Notes: a model not told the origin generated them from the letters alone. DNA of 64,000 bases from Urbifossiella limnaea (GCF_007747215.1 NZ_CP036273.1:1096322-1160321); one strand, 5' to 3'; counted from the first letter of the stretch, positions 8,651 through 17,142 are shown. Program-made: numbers and translations.

Positions 8651-10149
8651 CCAGGCCATTCACGGTGTGAGACTCACGGATTCCGGCTGACTTTCGCCTG
8701 ACGGGTCTTCTTCCCCTCGTCGAGCAACCGGGCCGTGGAAACATGTGGGCTCTTGTCCTTGATCCGTCGGGTCGCCGTCCTCGTCGGCTTCCGGGGCGGC
8801 GCTTTCTTGATCCTCCCAAGGTCGACCTTGCCCGCCCACTCGCGGAGGTGGCCGGCCAACTCCGGGCTGGGCATCGGACCGAACGCCTCCCATTCCGACG
8901 CGGGCAGGGCGATCATCATCCCCGCGTACACCATCGCCCACTCCAGCGCCAGGTAATACCCCGACACCTCCTCCTGCACCTTCTTCTCACCATGCACCGC
9001 CCGCAGGGCCGCCTTCAGTACGGCCAGCACGTTGTACGCGGCCACCGCCACGCAGAACCCGAACAGCGCGGCCCTGGGGTACCCCAGGGTGTTCACCTCA
9101 CAGTTCAAGGCGACTGTCAACTCGTGGAAGGCCCCCTCGATCTTCCACCGCTTGAGGTAGATCTCGGCCACCTTCTTGGCCGGCACCTTCGCCGGCAGGT
9201 TGGTCAGGATCTCCACCTCCGCGTCCCCGTCCGCGGTCGGCGCCCGCAGCCGCACCCGCACCTGCCGCAGGCGCACCAACCGCGCCCCACCCCAGCAGAC
9301 CCAGACCCGCCGCTCGCCCACCCAGCCCCGGTCCGTCGCGACCTCGGCCCCGTACCCGGCTTCGGCCTCGACGCTCAGGTTCCCGTGGCGTCGGATGACG
9401 ACGTAGGCCCGCCGGGCGGCCACCTCACACAGGAACTCCGCCGTGCAGAAGTTGCGGTCCGCGACCCACACGTCCCGCTCCCGCACCAGCGGCACAATCT
9501 GGTCGATCAGCGCCCGCTCCTGGGTGTGGGCGTCCTCGCACGGGACGATGTCGGTGACCAGCATCAGGGCCGGGTCGAGCACGACCAAACTCTGCCCGGG
9601 CAAGGGGCCGGCGGTGTGCCCCCGGGTGACGCCCAGCCGCCGCTGGGTGGCGGCCAGGTGGTTGCCGTCGAGGACCCGCACCCGGTAGCCCGGCAGCAGG
9701 CTCTTGCACCCCCCGCCCAGCGCGGTGATCAGCCCCTCGCACCGGCCCGACACGTGCGCGACCAGCCCCGCGGACACGCCCGTCTCGATGTTCCGGAGCT
9801 TGTCGTAGACGCACTTGAGGGTGACCGGGACGCGGTCCCGCAGGTGCCGGTAGGCGGCCTGGACGTGGAGGGCCTTGCCGCCGACCACCAGGGTCATCAG
9901 ATCGACCGTCGTGGAGAACAGCAACTCCCGGGTGTACCCGCGCTCGGCGGTCCGGTCGAACAGCGCGTCGAGGGCCGAGGCCGAGAGGGCGTGCTCGATG
10001 GTCGCCCGGGACATCACGCTGAGCGGGCTCTCCTCTAGGAACCGCTCGAAGACCCCACCGAACAGCATGGGCGCGCCCTCTCCCTGGCTTGGCCAAGTCC
10101 CTGCCAGCGGACGGCTTACGACCGGGATGCGTCACCGTGAATGGCCTGG
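8651..10149 (-). mobile_element. IS4-family insertion sequence, complete, 1499 bp
   Basis: It has perfect 17-bp terminal inverted repeats (CCAGGCCATTCACGGTG at 8651-8667 and its reverse complement at 10133-10149), a 9-bp target duplication GTAGATGGC on both sides (8642-8650 and 10150-10158), and one intact transposase gene. Intact ends and an identical target duplication indicate a recent insertion into the IS3 orfB. Confidence 0.9.
8674..10068 (-). CDS. IS4-family transposase
   Basis: The 464-residue DDE transposase shows the first acidic motif in RVLDGNHLAATQRRLG (about residue 152), a central VWVADRNFCTAEFL segment supplying the second Asp, and the C-terminal YLKRWKIEGAFHEL, the Y-(2)-R-(3)-E-(6)-K-like signature of IS4 elements. 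Length and motif order match the family. It starts 81 bp inside the right inverted repeat and ends 23 bp before the left one. It catalyses cut-and-paste movement of its own element and appears intact. Confidence 0.9.
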   Translation of the reverse strand: MLFGGVFERFLEESPLSVMSRATIEHALSASALDALFDRTAERGYTRELLFSTTVDLMTLVVGGKALHVQAAYRHLRDRVPVTLKCVYDKLRNIETGVSAGLVAHVSGRCEGLITALGGGCKSLLPGYRVRVLDGNHLAATQRRLGVTRGHTAGPLPGQSLVVLDPALMLVTDIVPCEDAHTQERALIDQIVPLVRERDVWVADRNFCTAEFLCEVAARRAYVVIRRHGNLSVEAEAGYGAEVATDRGWVGERRVWVCWGGARLVRLRQVRVRLRAPTADGDAEVEILTNLPAKVPAKKVAEIYLKRWKIEGAFHELTVALNCEVNTLGYPRAALFGFCVAVAAYNVLAVLKAALRAVHGEKKVQEEVSGYYLALEWAMVYAGMMIALPASEWEAFGPMPSPELAGHLREWAGKVDLGRIKKAPPRKPTRTATRRIKDKSPHVSTARLLDEGKKTRQAKVSRNP

Positions 10150-10423
10150 GTAGATGGCCTCCAGCCCCATCACCCGCATCAGCCGCCGCACCCGCTTGCG
10201 GTTCACCTCGTGGCCCCGGCCGATGAGCCACTGCGTGATCTTTCGGCTCCCGAAGAACGGGTGGGCCGTGTACTCCTGGTCGATGAGCCGCATCAACTCC
10301 AGGTTCTCGGGCGTCTCCGGGGTCGGCTCGTAGTACCGGGTCGAGCGGTTCAGACCGACCAACTCGCACTGCCGGCGGATGCTCAGCTCGGGGTGATCCT
10401 CGTCGATCAACGCCCGCCGGGCG

Positions 10424-10711
10424 TCAGCCGAGGGGGGCAGATTTTTTTTTCACCCAGTCGAGTTCGACCTTGAGTCGCCCGATCTGCTCGAACAGCTCGG
10501 CCGTCTTGTCCTCCGGGGGTCCGGTGGTCTTGGCTCCCGAGGCGAACACGGCCTCGACCCCGGCCAGGAGTTGCTTCTTCCACCCGTGGATCAACGTCGG
10601 GTGGACGCCGTAGTGGGACGCCAGTTCGTTGATGGTCTTGTCACCCTTGACCGCCGCCAGGGCGACCTGAGCCTTGAACGCCGCCGAGTGGCTCTTCCGC
10701 TTGCCCGCCAT
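10424..10711 (-). CDS. IS3-family OrfA (HTH) with a frameshift site
   Basis: The 95-residue protein MAGKRKSHSAAFKAQVALAA has the helix-turn-helix and leucine-rich C-terminus (IGRLKVELDWVKKK) of IS3 OrfA proteins. It binds the element ends. Near its 3' end the minus strand has nine consecutive A (10442-10450), a strong -1 slippery stretch; a -1 slip there continues into the OrfB frame as KKNLPPSADARRALIDEDHP. The OrfAB product can no longer be completed because orfB is interrupted further on. Confidence 0.85.
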   Translation of the reverse strand: MAGKRKSHSAAFKAQVALAAVKGDKTINELASHYGVHPTLIHGWKKQLLAGVEAVFASGAKTTGPPEDKTAELFEQIGRLKVELDWVKKKSAPLG

Positions 10712-10792
10712 CGGTTCCCCTTTCCTGGCTCGCCGGTGTAGCTTAACCGGCGGTCCAGTTTTCGGGGTCCACTATAGTAGTGAGCAGGATTC

Positions 10793-10842
10793 CGCCGCTT
10801 GCGGCGTTGCAGCGCTGCAGCGCTGCAGCGCCGCAAGCGGCG
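10793..10842. terminator. GC-rich hairpin between the IS3 end and the DUF1501 gene
   Basis: Arms CGCCGCTTGCGGCG (10793-10806) and CGCCGCAAGCGGCG (10829-10842) pair perfectly over 14 bp. The 22-base loop itself holds a GCAGCGCTGCAGCGCTGC repeat. It lies 15 bp beyond the stop of the minus-strand DUF1501 gene, where a terminator is expected, although no T-run follows. Each arm is itself nearly palindromic, so cruciform formation or a REP-like role is also possible. Confidence 0.5.
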
Positions 10843-10856
10843 ATGCCCCGAGCCCC

Positions 10857-12191
10857 TCACACGATCGCCTCGCGGATCAGCGGCGCATCCTCCACAACCA
10901 ACTTCACCGGCCGGTTGGCCGGCGTCGTCACGATCGTCTCGGGGTCGATGCCGAGCAGGTGGTACAGCGTCCGGCCGAAGCTCTCCACCTTGTAGAACTT
11001 GTCGGTCACGCGCTCGCCGAGGCGGTCGGTGGCGCCGACCACGCACCCGCCCTTGAACCCGCCGCCGGCCGCCAGCACGAACTGCGCGTAGTCCCAGTGG
11101 TCGCGGCCGGCGCCTGCCGCCTTCGGGTTGTCGATCTTCGGCTTCCGCCCCATCTCGCCGAGCGCCAGCACGATCGTGCTGTCCAGCAGCCCGCGCACCT
11201 CCAGGTCGTCGAGCAGCGCCGACAGGCCGGCGTCGAACATCGGCATCTGCTGCCGGCCGGCCGTGAAGTTGTCGCCGTGCCAGTCCCAGTAGCCGAGGTT
11301 GAAGTGGACGACCGGCACGCCGGCCTCGATGAGCCGCCGCGCCAGCAGGAAGTGGAGCGGGTCGCCGGCCGGGTAGCGCGTCTGCTTCGGCTTCACCCGG
11401 TAGCGGTCGATCGACCGCGCCGGTTCCCTCGACAGGTCGAGCGCCTGCCGCAGCTTCGGCGACCGCAGCAGGTTGAACGCCGTCTGCTGGTACTGGTCGA
11501 GGCCGGCGATGAGTTCGTCGGCGCGGTCGTGCTGGCGGAGGCGGGTGTCGAGCGTCCGCAGCAGGTCGGTGTTGCGGTCGAGCGCCGGCACCTCGAGTTC
11601 GGGGGTGAGCATCCGGGTGACGGAGTCCTTGTCCTTCATCGGGTCGAACACGAGCGGGGCGTGCGCCGGGCCGAGGAACGAGCGGGCCAGCGCGTTGTGG
11701 GTGTGGACGTCGACTTCGCCCAGAACGGCGTGCGTCGGTAGGTCGGCGGGGCCGGGGCGGAGGCGCTGTACGACACTGCCGTACATCGGGTACTCGTCGG
11801 AGCCCGTGGTGAGGCGCGGGTTCCCGGTGAGCCAGTAGAGCGGCGCCTGGCTGTGGTCGCCGGGCTTGTTCAGCGTGCTGACGGACCGGATTACCGTGTA
11901 GCGGTCGGCCCGCTGCGCGAGCCGCGGCAGCAGCTCGCCGACCTGGAGGCCGACGACGTTCGACGGGATGGGCCGCCACTGGCCGCGGTATTCTTCGGGC
12001 GAGTCGGGCTTCATGTCGAACATGTCGGTGTGCGGGGGGCCGCCGCCGAGCCAGCAGACGATCATCTGCCGGGCGCGGGGGGCGGCGCCGGGGGCGGCGT
12101 GGGCGCGAAGCACGTCGAGGGCGCCGACGCCGCACAGGCCGAGCCCGCCGGCCCGCAGGAAGTCGCGGCGGGAGGAACGGGGCGAGGTCAC
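10857..12191 (-). CDS. DUF1501 exported protein (Tat-like signal)
   Basis: The 444-residue protein begins with SSRRDFLRAGGLGLCG, a clear twin-arginine motif plus hydrophobic segment. The DUF1501 core follows: CWLGGGPPHTDMFDMKP, NLGYWDWHGDNF, and LALGEMGRKPKID with AGRDHWDYAQF. The usual GEFGRT motif is GEMGRKP here. It is the last gene of a minus-strand operon, and its ATG overlaps the stop of the receiver gene by 4 bp, so translation is probably coupled. Substrate is unknown, as for the family. The hairpin at 10793-10842 may terminate the operon. Confidence 0.9.
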   Translation of the reverse strand: MTSPRSSRRDFLRAGGLGLCGVGALDVLRAHAAPGAAPRARQMIVCWLGGGPPHTDMFDMKPDSPEEYRGQWRPIPSNVVGLQVGELLPRLAQRADRYTVIRSVSTLNKPGDHSQAPLYWLTGNPRLTTGSDEYPMYGSVVQRLRPGPADLPTHAVLGEVDVHTHNALARSFLGPAHAPLVFDPMKDKDSVTRMLTPELEVPALDRNTDLLRTLDTRLRQHDRADELIAGLDQYQQTAFNLLRSPKLRQALDLSREPARSIDRYRVKPKQTRYPAGDPLHFLLARRLIEAGVPVVHFNLGYWDWHGDNFTAGRQQMPMFDAGLSALLDDLEVRGLLDSTIVLALGEMGRKPKIDNPKAAGAGRDHWDYAQFVLAAGGGFKGGCVVGATDRLGERVTDKFYKVESFGRTLYHLLGIDPETIVTTPANRPVKLVVEDAPLIREAIV

Positions 12192-12646
12192 GGCTGACTC
12201 CTCGGCTGGCGGGCCTTGCGGACGGGGCCGACGATCGCCCGCCGCACGGCGGGGAACCAGTCAGATTCGATCCAGGCCATGTCATCGAACGGGATAACGC
12301 GGCGGGTCTTCCACCCGGCGCAGCGGAGAGCTTCTTCCATCGCCCCGGCGGCCGGTGAATTCGTCGTGTGTATGACAACCGGGCAGGCCGGCGGCCGGGC
12401 GGCGAGGAACTCGGCCACCTGCCGCCCCTCGCCCTGATCGATCCCACGGCCGTCGGGGCCGGGCTTCAGGTCCAGGTCGTTGTCGAGGGCCACGAGGATC
12501 GTGTCCGGGAGGTGAACCGCGAGGAACGCAATCGCGTCCGGGGCGTTATCGAAGAATCGGAGGTCGAAGGTGTAGAACCGGTCGGCCAACAGGCGGCGCA
12601 TGACCGCCTGCCGGTCGGCGTTGTCTTCGACGATCACGATCTTCAT
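12188..12646 (-). CDS. Stand-alone receiver-like (CheY fold) domain protein
   Basis: From the ATG at 12646 (an upstream in-frame start at 12718 would add 24 atypical residues) the protein begins MKIVIVEDNADRQAVMRRLL, a classic receiver beta1-alpha1 with acidic E-D. It continues LVALDNDLDLKPGPDGRGIDQGEGRQVAEFL (shown here only as positions 54-84), CPVVIHTTNSPAAGAM with the beta4 Thr, and ends in a basic tail. The LDNDLDL plus long acidic loop resembles the cyclic-phosphate-processing receiver family rather than an ordinary phospho-receiver. A TGAGGG serving as SD overlaps the previous gene's stop. It has no output domain, is cytoplasmic, and sits between genes for exported proteins, so its role is unclear. 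Confidence 0.7.
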   Translation of the reverse strand: MKIVIVEDNADRQAVMRRLLADRFYTFDLRFFDNAPDAIAFLAVHLPDTILVALDNDLDLKPGPDGRGIDQGEGRQVAEFLAARPPACPVVIHTTNSPAAGAMEEALRCAGWKTRRVIPFDDMAWIESDWFPAVRRAIVGPVRKARQPRSQP

Positions 12647-12662
12647 GGCCACCGCGGAGCCC

Positions 12663-13031
12663 TCACGCCAGAACCACTGGCCGCGACCCGTCCGCCGGGA
12701 AGAATCGGACGGCACCACGTTCGACCGTCAATCCCGCCCGCCGCAACTCGTCCGCCACGTCCCGGAGCCCGTCCTCGTCGTCGAACTTGAACGTACCGGA
12801 CAGGTTCGTCAGGTCCACGACCCGCCCGCGCCGGACCGTCATGTCCCCGGCGTACATCGCCGGCTGCGCCCCGCCCAGCACCTTCGGGTGAAGGTGCGGG
12901 CCGTCCGGTAGGACGTGAACCGTTCCGTTCGCGTCCCGGACGTACACGTCTCCCCCGTCTGCGAGGCCGGCCGCCACGGGGCGGGTACGCGGGTCGGCCG
13001 GGGAGGGTGTCGGGTCGAGGGGCGATTTCAT
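12663..13031 (-). CDS. Unknown 122-residue cytoplasmic protein
   Basis: From ATG 13031 the protein has a Pro-rich N-terminus, then GGDVYVRDANGTVHVLPDGP, LHPKVLGGAQPAMYAGDMTV, VDLTNLSGTFKFDDEDGL and a C-terminal helix-strand (DVADELRRAGLTVERGAVRFF). The pattern suggests a compact alpha/beta fold. It has no signal peptide. It lies 29 bp after the DUF1549/DUF1553 gene and 16 bp before the receiver gene on the same strand. I do not recognise a named family. Its constant placement next to the receiver gene makes a functional partnership plausible, which could be tested by checking co-occurrence. Confidence 0.7.
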   Translation of the reverse strand: MKSPLDPTPSPADPRTRPVAAGLADGGDVYVRDANGTVHVLPDGPHLHPKVLGGAQPAMYAGDMTVRRGRVVDLTNLSGTFKFDDEDGLRDVADELRRAGLTVERGAVRFFPADGSRPVVLA

Positions 13032-13060
13032 CGAACCCGCCGTCGCTTCATGATACCCGC

Positions 13061-15628
13061 TCAGTGCTGCAGCACGAACTCCCGCGTGTTCAGTAGCCCC
13101 CATAGGACGCCGTGCAACCCGGCCTCGGGCGTCGGGGCCGTCCGCACGTACTCGGCGCACGCCGCCCGCTCCGCGGCCGACGGCAACCGGCCCAGCGCCG
13201 CCAGGAACAGCTCCTCCACCTTGTCGGCGCCGGCCGCCTTCGACAGCTTCGCCACGCGGCCGTTCGGGTCACGGATCTTGAGCCACACCTGCGGGTGGTT
13301 CGCCAGCGTCAACACCTGCAGCACCGACGCCCCGCCGTCGCGCTCGCAGTCGCACTGCACCGCCGCGTTCCGCGTCGGCCGGCCGTACTGCTCCAGCACG
13401 AACACCACGAACGGGTTCCGCGGCGCGAACGGCACCTCCACCGCCTTCACGTCGGCCGGCCAGTGGTGGTACTGCATGTCCATCTTCTCGGCCACGCCGG
13501 TCGCGGTGCTCAGCGCGTCGAGGAACACCTCGGCCGGCAGCCGCCGCAGCGGGAACGCGGCGTAGTTCGCCCGGTCGGTCGAGGCTTCCGGCCGCGGCGT
13601 ACTCGATTGCTGATACGTGCGGCTGAGTAGGATCGTGCGGTGGAGCCAGCGCAGGTCGTACTTGTTGGCGATGAACCCGTCGCGCAACTCCTTCAGCAGC
13701 GCCGGGTGGGTGGCGGGGTTGAACGCCGACAGGTTGTCCGGCGGGTCGATCAGGCCGCGGCCAAAGTAGTGCGCCCAGACGCGGTTCACGATCGCCCGCG
13801 CGAAGTACGGGTTGTCCGGCCGCCGCATCCACGCCACCACCGCCGCGCGCGGGTCCACGTCGGGAGGCAGTTCCAGCACCTCCGCCGCCCCCGGCAGACG
13901 CAACCCGGCCGCCTCGCGGGTGCCGAGCGGGCTCGTCACCGACGCGGCCTTCGCCGTCGGCAGGAGGCGAATCTCGGCGTGCATCACGCGGCGGGCGACC
14001 TCGGGCATGAGCTTCGACTTCTTCTCCAGCTGCTGCGTCTCGCGGCGGAAGTCGTCGGCCATCGCCATCACGGCCTTGTGGTTCGCCAGCTCGGCCGCCG
14101 GCCGCTTGCCGAGCTTGTCGAGGTCGGCCTTCGCGGCCTTCGCCAGCTCGTCGAGCCGCTTACCGTCGCCCTCCTTCCGCTGCTTCACGACGGCTTCGAG
14201 GCGCTTCCCCTCGGCGTCGTAGCGCTTCTGCTGCTCGGCCGCGTCGGGGAAGCGCTTCTCGTTGTCGCCCTGGAAGCCGACCTTGCGGACGCGGGTGAAG
14301 AAGTTGGCGAACTGGAGCAGGTCGTCCTGCTGCCACACGTCGTGCGGGTGGCGGTGGCACTGGGCGCACTCCAGCCGTAGGCCGAGGAAGCTGTGCGCCA
14401 CCTGCATCGCCCCGCCGACGCCGTCGGCCCCGCGGCGCTGCCAGTACAGGTCGAGCGTGCGGCGGTTGCGGTACAGGTCCAGGTCCGGCCGGCCGGGGCG
14501 ATACCCCTCGAACAGTGCCTCCACCTCCGCGGCGTACTCCGCGGCCGTGCGCCCGTCGCGGCTCGTCGCCGTCAGGATGCGTTCGACGAACACGTCGTAG
14601 GGCGTGTTCTCCTCCAGCCGCGCCCGCACCCACGCCTGGAAGCGCGGGGCGTCGGCTTCCAGCGTCAGGGCGTCGGCGTAGACGCCGAAGTCGGCGGCCT
14701 TCAGCAGGTCGCAGAAGCGGAGCGTCCACAGCGCGGCGTGGCCGGGGCGGCGCAACAGCTCGTCGATCTTCTTGACGCGCTTGTCGGCGGCGGTGTCGGC
14801 GAGAAAGGCGCGCACCTCGTCGGGCGTCGGCAGCTCGCCGGTCACGTCGAGGTGCGCGCGGCGGAGGAACGTGGCGTCGTCCGCGAGGTCAGCGGGCGGC
14901 AGGTTCAGCTGCCGCAGCCGGGCGAGGACGTGCGCGTCCACGAAGTTGTTCGCGGTCACGTCGGGGAACGCACCCACCGCTGGGCGTGGGATCAGCACCC
15001 GCGCCAGCGTCGGTTCGGCGCGGTATCGCACGACCAGCGCCGCCTCGCCGGCCGTCTTCGCGGTCACGCGGCCGGCGGCGTCCACGGTCGCGGCGGCCCG
15101 GTCCTGCGACTCGAAGGAGCAGAACGCCGTCACGTCTTCGGTGCGGCCGTGGGCGAATGTCGCCTGCACCTTCAGGGCGTAATCGTCGCCGGGCTTCGCG
15201 ACGTGTTCCACCGGCGTGACCCGCAGCGCGGTCACCCGCGACGGCGCGTCCGCGGGGGCGCCGGCGGCGATCCAGCGGCGCAGCACCTCGTACTCGGCGC
15301 CGCCCGGCCGCAACCGCACACCGCCCCCGTGCTCGGCCTCGCCGGTCGCCTTGCGAAGCAAGAGGCTGGCCGCGGGGTCGGCGAAGTTCACCCGGCGGCC
15401 GCCGAACTCGCGCAGCAGCCGCTCGCGGTCGCCGGCGGGGTCGGCGCCGAACAGCGACAGCTTGAACCCGTTCTGCCCGCGGACGGCGCCGTGGCAGGCG
15501 CCGCCGTTGCACCCCAGCCGGCTGAACAGCGCCGCGACGTGCCGGTCGTAGGACGGCGCGTCGTCAGCCCGCGCCGCGGCGGGGACGAGGAGCAGGGCGA
15601 GCAGGGCGAGCGCGGCGAGGCGTGTCAT
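13061..15628 (-). CDS. Exported DUF1549/DUF1553 protein with Ig-like (BIG2) domain
   Basis: From ATG 15628 (855 residues) the protein has a signal peptide (MTRLAALALLALLLVPAAARA), then SRLGCNGGACHGAVRGQNGF, a heme-like motif with C-x4-C-H spacing in place of CXXCH. A bacterial Ig-like BIG2 domain follows (VTALRVTPVEHVAKPGDDYA to about residue 235), then DUF1549 with a normal CAQCH motif (CAQCHRHPHDVW), a Lys/Glu-rich coiled stretch around residue 480, and DUF1553 (IVNRVWAHYFGRGLIDPPDN). The ATG overlaps the WD40 gene stop (ATGA). It differs from the protein at 517 in carrying BIG2 instead of LamG. It is exported; the reaction is not established. Confidence 0.9.
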   Translation of the reverse strand: MTRLAALALLALLLVPAAARADDAPSYDRHVAALFSRLGCNGGACHGAVRGQNGFKLSLFGADPAGDRERLLREFGGRRVNFADPAASLLLRKATGEAEHGGGVRLRPGGAEYEVLRRWIAAGAPADAPSRVTALRVTPVEHVAKPGDDYALKVQATFAHGRTEDVTAFCSFESQDRAAATVDAAGRVTAKTAGEAALVVRYRAEPTLARVLIPRPAVGAFPDVTANNFVDAHVLARLRQLNLPPADLADDATFLRRAHLDVTGELPTPDEVRAFLADTAADKRVKKIDELLRRPGHAALWTLRFCDLLKAADFGVYADALTLEADAPRFQAWVRARLEENTPYDVFVERILTATSRDGRTAAEYAAEVEALFEGYRPGRPDLDLYRNRRTLDLYWQRRGADGVGGAMQVAHSFLGLRLECAQCHRHPHDVWQQDDLLQFANFFTRVRKVGFQGDNEKRFPDAAEQQKRYDAEGKRLEAVVKQRKEGDGKRLDELAKAAKADLDKLGKRPAAELANHKAVMAMADDFRRETQQLEKKSKLMPEVARRVMHAEIRLLPTAKAASVTSPLGTREAAGLRLPGAAEVLELPPDVDPRAAVVAWMRRPDNPYFARAIVNRVWAHYFGRGLIDPPDNLSAFNPATHPALLKELRDGFIANKYDLRWLHRTILLSRTYQQSSTPRPEASTDRANYAAFPLRRLPAEVFLDALSTATGVAEKMDMQYHHWPADVKAVEVPFAPRNPFVVFVLEQYGRPTRNAAVQCDCERDGGASVLQVLTLANHPQVWLKIRDPNGRVAKLSKAAGADKVEELFLAALGRLPSAAERAACAEYVRTAPTPEAGLHGVLWGLLNTREFVLQH

Positions 15629-16575
15629 CGGGGGAGGGTCCACACTTTCACGGGCTTGTCCCAACTGCCGGCGGCGAGGCGGGGGCGGGTCGGGTCGAAG
15701 GCCAGAGCCAGCACCTCGCCGGTGTGGCGGAGGGCGGCACGCTCGGTCCAGTCGGCGGTGTTCCAGAGGCGGACGTCGCCGGGGCGGTGCCAGTCGCCGT
15801 CGCCGCTGGCGAGGGTGCGGCCGTCGGCCGAGAAGCCCACCGCCCACACGTCGCCGGCGTGGCCCTTGAGGCAGGCGACGTCCTCGGTCGTGCGGGCGTT
15901 GGGCACCCGCACGACGCCGTACCGGGTGCCGGCCGCGAGTCATTTCCCGTCCGGCGACACGGCCAGCGACCGCACCTCGGCGGCCCGGAGGTTCGTCGCC
16001 CGGGTGTCGTGCGCCAGGTCTGTCAGGTTCCAGAAGCGGACGGTGTCGTCCGAGCCGGCGGAGAGCAGCCGCGACCCGTCCGGGGCGAAGGAGACGGCGT
16101 TCACCCACGACCTATGGCCGTCCAGCTTCGCCGTTTCCTTCGCGGTCGCGGCGTTCCACAGGCGGATGGTGGCGTCGATGCCCCCGGTGGCGACGGTCTT
16201 CCCGTCGGGCGACACGGCTACCGTCATGACGACGCCCGTGTGGCCGGTGAGGGTGTGGCGCATCTCGCCGGTCGCGGCGTCCCACAGCCTCGCGGTGTGG
16301 TCGAAGCTGGCGGTGGCGAGCGTCTTGCCGTCGGGGGTCCCCGCCACGGCTGAGGCGTTATCGGTGTGGCCCTTCAGCGTCGCCATCTCGCGACAGGTGT
16401 CGGCGTCCCACAGCTTGACGGTCTTGTCGGCGCTGGCGGTGGCGAGGTGCTTGCCGTCCGGCGAGAAGGCGACGCCCGCGACCCAGCCGGTGTGGCCCTT
16501 GAGCGTGCGCGCGTCGTCGACCGGCTGGGCGGCGACGAGGGCGAGCACGGCGGACGCGACCAGGAGGCGGGGCAA
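15625..16575 (-). pseudogene. Exported seven-bladed WD40 propeller interrupted by an in-frame TGA
   Basis: A signal peptide (MPRLLVASAVLALVAAQP) is followed by WD40 repeats with LKGHTGWVAGVAFSPDGK and SADKTVKLWD patterns. Four complete repeats are followed by a fifth that stops at a TGA (minus strand, 15942-15940). The same frame continues without a break as LAAGTRYGVV and two more repeats to a TGA that overlaps the next gene's ATG. With the stop read as Trp (TGG, the usual residue in SPDGKWLAAG) the protein is 316 residues with exactly seven blades. One C-to-T change explains it. It may be a recent nonsense mutation, a sequencing error or a readthrough site. It would be the first gene of the operon. 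Confidence 0.85.
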
Positions 16576-16641
16576 GGGGAGTGTCCCCGGGGGTAGGCAG
16601 TGGGATTATCGCACAGCGGGGCGGCGGGGGCAAGCGTTCGG

Positions 16642-16700
16642 CGTGGGGCCGGTTTCCAACCGGCCTGCCTGGGCAAGGCCGGTTGGAAACCAGCCCCACG
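16642..16700. repeat. 25-bp inverted repeat hairpin between divergent genes
   Basis: The arms 16642-16666 and 16676-16700 are reverse complements with one mismatch; the core is GGTTTCCAACCGGC with GTGGGGC at the outer ends and a 9-base loop. It lies between the start of the minus-strand WD40 gene and a plus-strand gene at 16756, so it is not a shared terminator. It resembles an extragenic palindromic repeat; whether it recurs in the genome cannot be seen here. Confidence 0.6.
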
Positions 16701-16755
16701 TCAAGCCCCCGACTCGCCTGTTGCCCCCGCGCGGCCCCCGGTGTGGCGTGGGGCC

Positions 16756-17142
16756 ATGCGCACCGCCGTCCTTCTCGCCACACTCGTCGCCACGATCCCG
16801 GCCCCGGCCGCCGAGCCCGCCGACACCCTCGCCGACCTCCGCGGCTTCTTCGCCAAAACCGCCCGCCCCGACGGCTCGTTCCGCCCCGGCACCGAACCCG
16901 CCTACGAGGGCATGTCCGACAGCGCGTTCAGCGACCTCGCCCCGGTCGCCTACGCCGTCGTGCTCCACAGGACGTTCGGCTGGAAGCTCCCCGACGAGGC
17001 CAAGACGCGCGAGTTCCTCCTCAGCCGCCAGCGCGACGACGGCTCGTTCGTCAACGTGGCCGGCACCGTCGGCCCCGACTCGGCCGCGGGCCGGGCCTAC
17101 AACACGACGATGGCCGTGATGGCGCTGAACAGGTCGCGGTAG
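16756..17142 (+). pseudogene. Exported prenyltransferase/cyclase-like alpha-toroid protein, truncated
   Basis: ATG 16756 opens a signal peptide (MRTAVLLATLVATIPAPAAEP), then LRGFFAKTARPDGSFRPG, a helix-rich unit and FLLSRQRDDGSFVNVAGTVG, the QxxDGSF-type repeats of squalene-cyclase/prenyltransferase alpha-alpha barrels. The match ends at YNTTMAVMALN; the next bases belong to a group II intron tail on the other strand, and the frame stops at 17140-17142. Only two or three repeats of a normally much longer domain remain, so it is inactive. Related planctomycete proteins are exported and of unknown substrate. Confidence 0.7.

Larger units (their letters stand above)
8084..10441 (-). pseudogene. 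IS3-family transposase OrfB, split by an IS4-family insertion
   Basis: The 5' part (10441-10150) encodes IDEDHPELSIRRQCELVG and an HTH-like region ending GLEAIYP. The 3' part (8650-8084) resumes with the same codons and carries the rve integrase core: first Asp in WSADITYVP, second Asp in NTDQGVQFT, and Glu in DNVLVERLW. Deleting 8651-10149 plus one 9-bp target copy rejoins the frame perfectly as EAIYPKPKLSLAG. OrfB has no convincing start of its own and is expected to be made by -1 frameshifting from OrfA at the A9 run (10442-10450, minus strand). As it stands the transposase is inactive. Confidence 0.85.
8032..10773 (-). mobile_element. IS3-family element interrupted by an IS4-family element
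   Basis: The ends share the inverted repeat AGTGGACCCC (8032-8041 and 10764-10773, outward). Inside, on the minus strand, are orfA (10711-10424) and an orfB that is split by a 1.5-kb insertion at 8651-10149. Without the insertion the element would be about 1.23 kb, normal for IS3. The six bases outside the TGGACCCC ends are CTACAG on the left and CTATAG on the right, five of six alike, so a diverged target duplication is possible. The element separates the integrase from the DUF1501 operon. Confidence 0.85.

Noticed and set aside
15940..15942. TGA in the WD40 gene as a selenocysteine or recoded codon
   Set aside because: The position normally holds Trp, no SECIS-like hairpin was recognised right after it, and other genes in the window use TGA as a normal stop, so genome-wide recoding is excluded.
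14393..17119. 908-codon plus-strand open frame
   Set aside because: It is antisense to the DUF1549/DUF1553 and WD40 genes, which have strong family motifs; composition is Arg/Gly/Ala shadow type.
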